A DNA stretch of 64,000 nucleotides from Paraplanobispora takensis (GTDB lineage Bacteria > Actinomycetota > Actinomycetes > Streptosporangiales > Streptosporangiaceae), in assembly GCF_016863195.1 (NCBI RefSeq), contig NZ_BOOK01000008.1:62001-126000 (forward strand), in the 5' to 3' direction. Below the pieces are notes generated by a model. The model had not been told where the DNA came from. It saw only the letters and a list, made by a program, of their open reading frames with translations, and did not search any database. Shown piece by piece: positions 60,238-64,000 of the stretch (within the stretch, counting starts at the first letter, position 1; each line of letters starts with the position of its first letter). A program made the translations under genes and the position numbers.

Positions 60238-61348
60238 CGCCGCGGCGTTCCTCGGCCAGCTGTCGGCGCCCCGCCACGTGCTCGACCTGCGGCCGCCGGC
60301 GGGGCCCGCCGGGCCCCGGGCGCAACCTCCCCCCGGACCCCGGACCCGGCCTCCCGGCGACCGCGCGCCCTCGCCCGCCGTCCTGCTCGTCAGCCGCTGC
60401 GGGGACGGCGAGTTCCGCGCCGTGGCCGAGTTGCTCGGCAGGGTGGGGGTGCAGGTCGTACGGCTCGACGCCGACGGGGTCGACGGCGCCGACCTCCTGG
60501 TGGACCCGCTGCGGGGGATCGTGCGCGTGAACGGCCGCCGGGTGCGGCCCACCGTGGTGTGGCCGCGGCACTTCTCGGCCGGTGCCATCGAGGGCACCGG
60601 GGAACCCGCGCGCGACCTCTTCCTGCGTGAGTCCTGGGAGTCGGTGGCCGACCAGCTCTGCGAGGTCGCGGCAGTCGGCCTGCGGCCTCCCCGCCTGCGG
60701 ACGCTGGCGCAGCTGCGCCTGGCCGCGTCGTTCGGCGTCGCGGTGCCGGCGACGCTGATCACCACCGACCCCGGACGGGCGGGGGAGGAGCTCCGCGGCA
60801 CCCGGCTGGTGATCAAGGCGGCGCACCGGCACTTCGTGGAAGCGGCGCCCGGGACGCTGACCGGCGTGTTCCCGGCGATCGTGGCCCGCGGCGGCCCGGC
60901 CCCCGCGGCCCGGCCCGGTCCGCCGGTCGTCGTGCAGGAGTACGTCGAGCACGACGCCGAGCTGCGCGTCCACTACGTGGCGGGGGAGCTGTACGGCTTC
61001 CGGGTCGTCAAGACCGCGCCGGAGGACCTGTGGGTGCGCGAGGACCGGGTCTCCGTCCACGTCACCGACCCGCCGCCCGGCGTCGTCCGCGCCGTCCGGG
61101 CGCTGGCGGGGGCGCTGGCGCTGCGCTGCTGCGCCTTCGACTTCCTGATGCGGGACGGCGAACCGGTCTTCCTCGAGATGGACCCCGACGGGGACTGGCG
61201 CTGGATCGAGACGAAGGCCGGCACGACCGCCGTCACCATGGCCGTGGCCCGCATGCTGTGCGGCCTGCACCGCGCGCACCTGCCCGCCGCGGCCCCCTCC
61301 CCGTCCGGAGGCTTCGACCTGCTGGCCTTCCTGAGCGGCCGGAAGTGA
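60224..61348 (+). CDS. Graspetide-synthetase-like ATP-grasp ligase
   Basis: This 374-residue protein starts at TTG 60224, with GAGGAG at 60211-60216, overlapping the GAF gene. The family-like order is visible: LLVSRCGDGEFRAVAELLGR (N-terminal domain), TVVWPRHFS, LRESWESVADQLC, AASFGVAVPATLITTDP (graspetide ligases have VPxTLITNDP), LVIKAAHRHFVE, and the C-terminal FLEMDPDGDWRWIETKAG, which matches LEVNPNGQWxWIE with Asn to Asp. MvdD/TgnB-type enzymes join side chains by ester or amide bonds using ATP. It may act on the 48-residue peptide or on another substrate not found here. Confidence 0.8.
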   Translation: MPPPNAAAFLGQLSAPRHVLDLRPPAGPAGPRAQPPPGPRTRPPGDRAPSPAVLLVSRCGDGEFRAVAELLGRVGVQVVRLDADGVDGADLLVDPLRGIVRVNGRRVRPTVVWPRHFSAGAIEGTGEPARDLFLRESWESVADQLCEVAAVGLRPPRLRTLAQLRLAASFGVAVPATLITTDPGRAGEELRGTRLVIKAAHRHFVEAAPGTLTGVFPAIVARGGPAPAARPGPPVVVQEYVEHDAELRVHYVAGELYGFRVVKTAPEDLWVREDRVSVHVTDPPPGVVRAVRALAGALALRCCAFDFLMRDGEPVFLEMDPDGDWRWIETKAGTTAVTMAVARMLCGLHRAHLPAAAPSPSGGFDLLAFLSGRK

Positions 61349-61410
61349 CCGGCCGGAAGTGACCGGCCTGAAGTGATCAGCCGGAAGTGACCGGCCTGAA
61401 GTGATCGGCC
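61343..61410. repeat. 14-bp tandem repeat, five copies
   Basis: Units of the form aagtgaccggccgg start at 61343, 61357, 61371, 61385 and 61399, the last one shortened. The ATP-grasp stop codon lies in the first copy. A second repeat, gtgtgttccgggcgg, occurs from about 61451 to 61494 in the same 164-bp gap before the LuxR gene. Confidence 0.85.
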
Positions 61411-61512
61411 TCTCCTCCATCCGCCGGGCCTCGTGCGGCGAATTCCGCGTGGTGTGTTCCGGGCGGGGTGTTCCGGGTGGTGTGTTCCGGGCGGTGGGTG
61501 AGGAGACTTCGG

Positions 61513-64000
61513 ATGTGGCCCTTCGAGGGACGCCGGGCGGAGTTGTCGCAGATCCGCTCCGCTTTCGCCGGGTCCGAGACGGACGTCGTGCTGCTCAGCG
61601 GGCCGGCCGGGATCGGCAAGACCCGCCTGGCCCGGGAGGCCGTGGGCGGCCTGGACCGGGCGCACCCCCTGTGGATCACGGCCACCCGGGCCGCCGCCGC
61701 CATCCCGTTCGGCGCGGTCGCCCCGCTCCTGCCGGACGGGACCGGGTCCGACGGCTCCGTGGAGGTGATCCGGGCGACCGCGCGGAGCATGGGCCGCCGG
61801 GGCGGCGGGAGCCGTACGGTGATCGTCGTCGACGACGCGCACCTGCTCGACGACGCCTCCGCCACGCTGGTCGCGCACCTCGCCGCGCACCGGCTCGCCT
61901 TCCTCGTCCTGACGGCGCCGGCGGACGCGCAGGTCTCCGACGCGCCCGCCCGGCTGGTGACCGACGGCCGAGGCGTCCGGATCGAGGTGCCCCCGCTGCC
62001 GCAGGAGATCATCGACAGGCTGATCGACCGGGCGCGCGCCGACGGCCTGGACGCCCCCGCCCGGCGGCGGCTGCACCGGCTGGCGCACGGCAACCCGCTG
62101 GCCCTGCGCGAGCTGCTGTACGGCGGGCAGCTGGGCGGCCTCACCGAACTGATCACCTCGAGACTGACCCGGCTCGACCCGGAGAGCCTGCGGGTGGCCG
62201 AGCTGGTGGCCTGCGGCGAGCCGCTGGCGCTGGCACTGCTGGAGCGCGTGGTGGGGCTCGCCGCGGTGACCCGGGCCGAGGACGGCGGTGTCATCGTGGT
62301 GGAACGCTCGGGCGACCGCCGTCAGGCGCGTTTCGGCCATCCGCTCTACGGCGAGGTGCTGAGGTCCCGGCTGACGGTCACCCGGGCCACGCGCGCCTAT
62401 CGGGCGCTGGCGCGGGCGCTGCTGTCCACTCCGCTGCGACGGCGCCACGACACGCTGCAGGCCGCCGTCTGGCAGGTCGAGGGCGGCGCCGTCAGCCGGC
62501 CCGACCTCCTGCCCGCGGGAGTACGGCTGGCGATCGCGCACGCCGATCTCCAGCTCGCCGAGCGCCTGGCCCGCGCCGGGTGCGCGGCGCGGCCCGGACG
62601 GCAGGCCGACCGGCTGCTGGCCGAGATCCTCGCCCTGCAGGGACGCACCGAGGACGCCGCCGAGGTCCTGCCCGCCTCACCGGCGGCCGAGGCCGGCGAC
62701 GAGATGGCCTGGGCCGTCACCCGGGCCAAGACCGTCTACTGGGGCACCGGCGACATCGAGGCGGCGCTGGCCGTACTGGACGACTGGGAAGACCACCCCA
62801 CGGCGCGGGCGTCGAGGTCCTGGCTGCTGTGCTTCGACGGCCGCTGCGCCGAGGCCGCCCGCCTCGCCCGCGATGTCCTGAACGACCCCGCGGCCGAGCC
62901 GAGGGCCGTCATGTGGGCCGCCGCGACGGCCTCGAGCGCCGCCGGATTCCTCGGGCGCGCCGAGGAGACCGGTCCCGCGCGCGACCGCGGTCTCACGGTC
63001 GCCGCCGCGAACACCGACACGATGCCGTGGGGCCCGTTCGAGGTGAACGTCGGCGCGTTCCTGGGCCTGCTGGCCGGCGGGCGCCCGGCGGAGGCGCAGG
63101 ATCTCGCCGCGGCCGAGTACCGGTCGGCGGCCGACGCCGGAGCCGCCATGATGCTCGCCTGCTGGGCGCTGCTCGGCGGGTTCGCGGCCACGGCCCGCGG
63201 CCACCTCCACGACGCGCACCGGCTGCTCGCCGAGGCGCACGCCGGGTTCGCGGTCAACGACACCGTACGGCTGGCCCGCTGCTGCCAGGCCGCCCGCGCC
63301 GCCGTCGGTGCCATGCGCGGCGACGCGGAGGCGGGCCTGCTCGTCGCCGACGCCGACGCCCGCGCGCATCCCTCCAACAGGATCTTCACGCCGTGGATCG
63401 AGACGTGGCGGGCCTGGACGGCCTACGCCCGCGGCGACGTGGCCGGAGCGATCGCCGCGGCGCGGCGCGGCGCCGGGCTGGCCCGCCGGGCCGGATACCC
63501 GGCCGTCGAGGCGCTGGCCCTCTACGACGTCGCGCGCCTGGGCGGCCGGCCGGATCCGGTCCGGCTGGACGGCATCGACCACGACCTGGCCGGGATCGCC
63601 GGGCGCGCCGTCCGGGCGATGGGCGCATCCGACGGGGCCGCGGACCTGGAGGCGGCGGCCGGGCGGTTCCGGGCGCTCGGCTACGACCTGCACGCCGCCG
63701 AGGCCTACACCGTCGCGGGACACCGCCACCGGGGCAACGCGCGCGTGGCGCGGGCCGAGATCGCCGAGGCGCACGCGCAGGAACTGCGCGCCGCCTTTCC
63801 CGGCGCCCGTACCCCGCTGCTGCAGGCGACCCGCCTGGTCACCGTGCTCAGCCCCCGCGAACGCGAGGTGCTCCTGCTGGCCGCCCACCACACCAGCGCC
63901 GAGATCGCCTCCCGGCTGGGCCTGGCCGTGGCCACCGTCAACAACAACCTCGCCCGCGCCTACACCAAGCTGGGGATCTCCGGCCGCTCCCAGCTCCGGT
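61513..64000 (+). CDS. Large LuxR-family (LAL) regulator, 3' truncated by the window
   Basis: The frame runs from ATG 61513 (AGGAG at 61501-61505) to the end of the window without a stop. The N-terminal ATPase has LLSGPAGIGKTRLAREAV and VIVVDDAHLLDDASA. A long helical middle follows. The last 50 or so residues are a LuxR DNA-binding domain (LSPREREVLLLAAHHTSAEI, ATVNNNLARAYTKLGISGRSQ), so almost the whole protein is seen. LAL proteins activate biosynthetic clusters. It is the fifth gene in the direction of the ATP-grasp operon, after a 164-bp repeat-rich gap, so it may have its own promoter. Confidence 0.93.
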   Translation, partial: MWPFEGRRAELSQIRSAFAGSETDVVLLSGPAGIGKTRLAREAVGGLDRAHPLWITATRAAAAIPFGAVAPLLPDGTGSDGSVEVIRATARSMGRRGGGSRTVIVVDDAHLLDDASATLVAHLAAHRLAFLVLTAPADAQVSDAPARLVTDGRGVRIEVPPLPQEIIDRLIDRARADGLDAPARRRLHRLAHGNPLALRELLYGGQLGGLTELITSRLTRLDPESLRVAELVACGEPLALALLERVVGLAAVTRAEDGGVIVVERSGDRRQARFGHPLYGEVLRSRLTVTRATRAYRALARALLSTPLRRRHDTLQAAVWQVEGGAVSRPDLLPAGVRLAIAHADLQLAERLARAGCAARPGRQADRLLAEILALQGRTEDAAEVLPASPAAEAGDEMAWAVTRAKTVYWGTGDIEAALAVLDDWEDHPTARASRSWLLCFDGRCAEAARLARDVLNDPAAEPRAVMWAAATASSAAGFLGRAEETGPARDRGLTVAAANTDTMPWGPFEVNVGAFLGLLAGGRPAEAQDLAAAEYRSAADAGAAMMLACWALLGGFAATARGHLHDAHRLLAEAHAGFAVNDTVRLARCCQAARAAVGAMRGDAEAGLLVADADARAHPSNRIFTPWIETWRAWTAYARGDVAGAIAAARRGAGLARRAGYPAVEALALYDVARLGGRPDPVRLDGIDHDLAGIAGRAVRAMGASDGAADLEAAAGRFRALGYDLHAAEAYTVAGHRHRGNARVARAEIAEAHAQELRAAFPGARTPLLQATRLVTVLSPREREVLLLAAHHTSAEIASRLGLAVATVNNNLARAYTKLGISGRSQLR

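Overview
The window is GC-rich, densely coded DNA of a filamentous actinomycete. GC-rich third positions, frequent GTG starts, many ATGA and GTGA stop/start overlaps, the glgC/glgA pair, large SARP and LuxR-type regulators and a Pls-type NRPS-like gene all fit Streptosporangiales, but I cannot name the genus.

Layout. 1-5,000: the end of a crotonase gene, a coiled-coil protein built of heptad repeats, a secreted multidomain protein, and a decayed IS982 transposase. 4,389-11,371: divergent glgC/glgA (glycogen and alpha-glucan synthesis), an alpha/beta hydrolase, a degenerate sirohydrochlorin-chelatase-like protein, a GNAT, and a metabolite:H+ symporter divergent from a GntR regulator. 11,450-17,316: a kynurenine block (formamidase, Lrp regulator, tryptophan 2,3-dioxygenase, kynurenine 3-monooxygenase), then LysR and a DapA-family lyase. 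17,338-19,061: a Nei-type glycosylase, a DUF2809 membrane protein and a RhaM-like protein. 19,124-24,279: a translationally coupled pair, a Pls-family NRPS-like synthetase with a lysine-like specificity code and an M1 metallopeptidase. 24,553-34,280: mostly single genes (STAS protein, GNAT, MocR regulator, small secreted proteins, DUF4291, FUSC exporter, SDR, NTF2-like and SRPBCC proteins). 34,277-34,685: tRNA-Gly(GCC) and tRNA-Val(GAC) with a terminator, beside the C-terminal stub of an ArsR gene. 34,877-46,628: dusB, a TRAP-TAXI transporter, DUF2087, a DUF3516-type helicase, an acyltransferase, a two-component system and an aminoglycoside-phosphotransferase-fold kinase.

46,724-64,000 is the most interesting region: a probable, apparently undescribed RiPP (ribosomally made, modified peptide) locus. 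A 48-residue acidic precursor peptide (55,171-55,317, minus strand) with a Cys-containing C-terminal core is followed by a radical SAM/SPASM-like maturase, an MFS exporter, a prolyl oligopeptidase and a UGT-fold glycosyltransferase. The four downstream genes are joined by overlapping or near-abutting stop and start codons. The peptide has an Asp-Pro just before the core, which fits post-proline leader removal by the oligopeptidase. Divergently, a class III cyclase/AAA ATPase, an intracellular subtilase, a GAF protein and a graspetide-synthetase-like ATP-grasp ligase form a second overlapping operon. A small LuxR protein, a 62-residue protein resembling the 'aroma-sacti' family, an AfsR/SARP regulator and a large LuxR (LAL) regulator flank the two operons. 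The locus therefore pairs two peptide-maturase types, radical SAM and ATP-grasp, with a protease and a glycosyltransferase.
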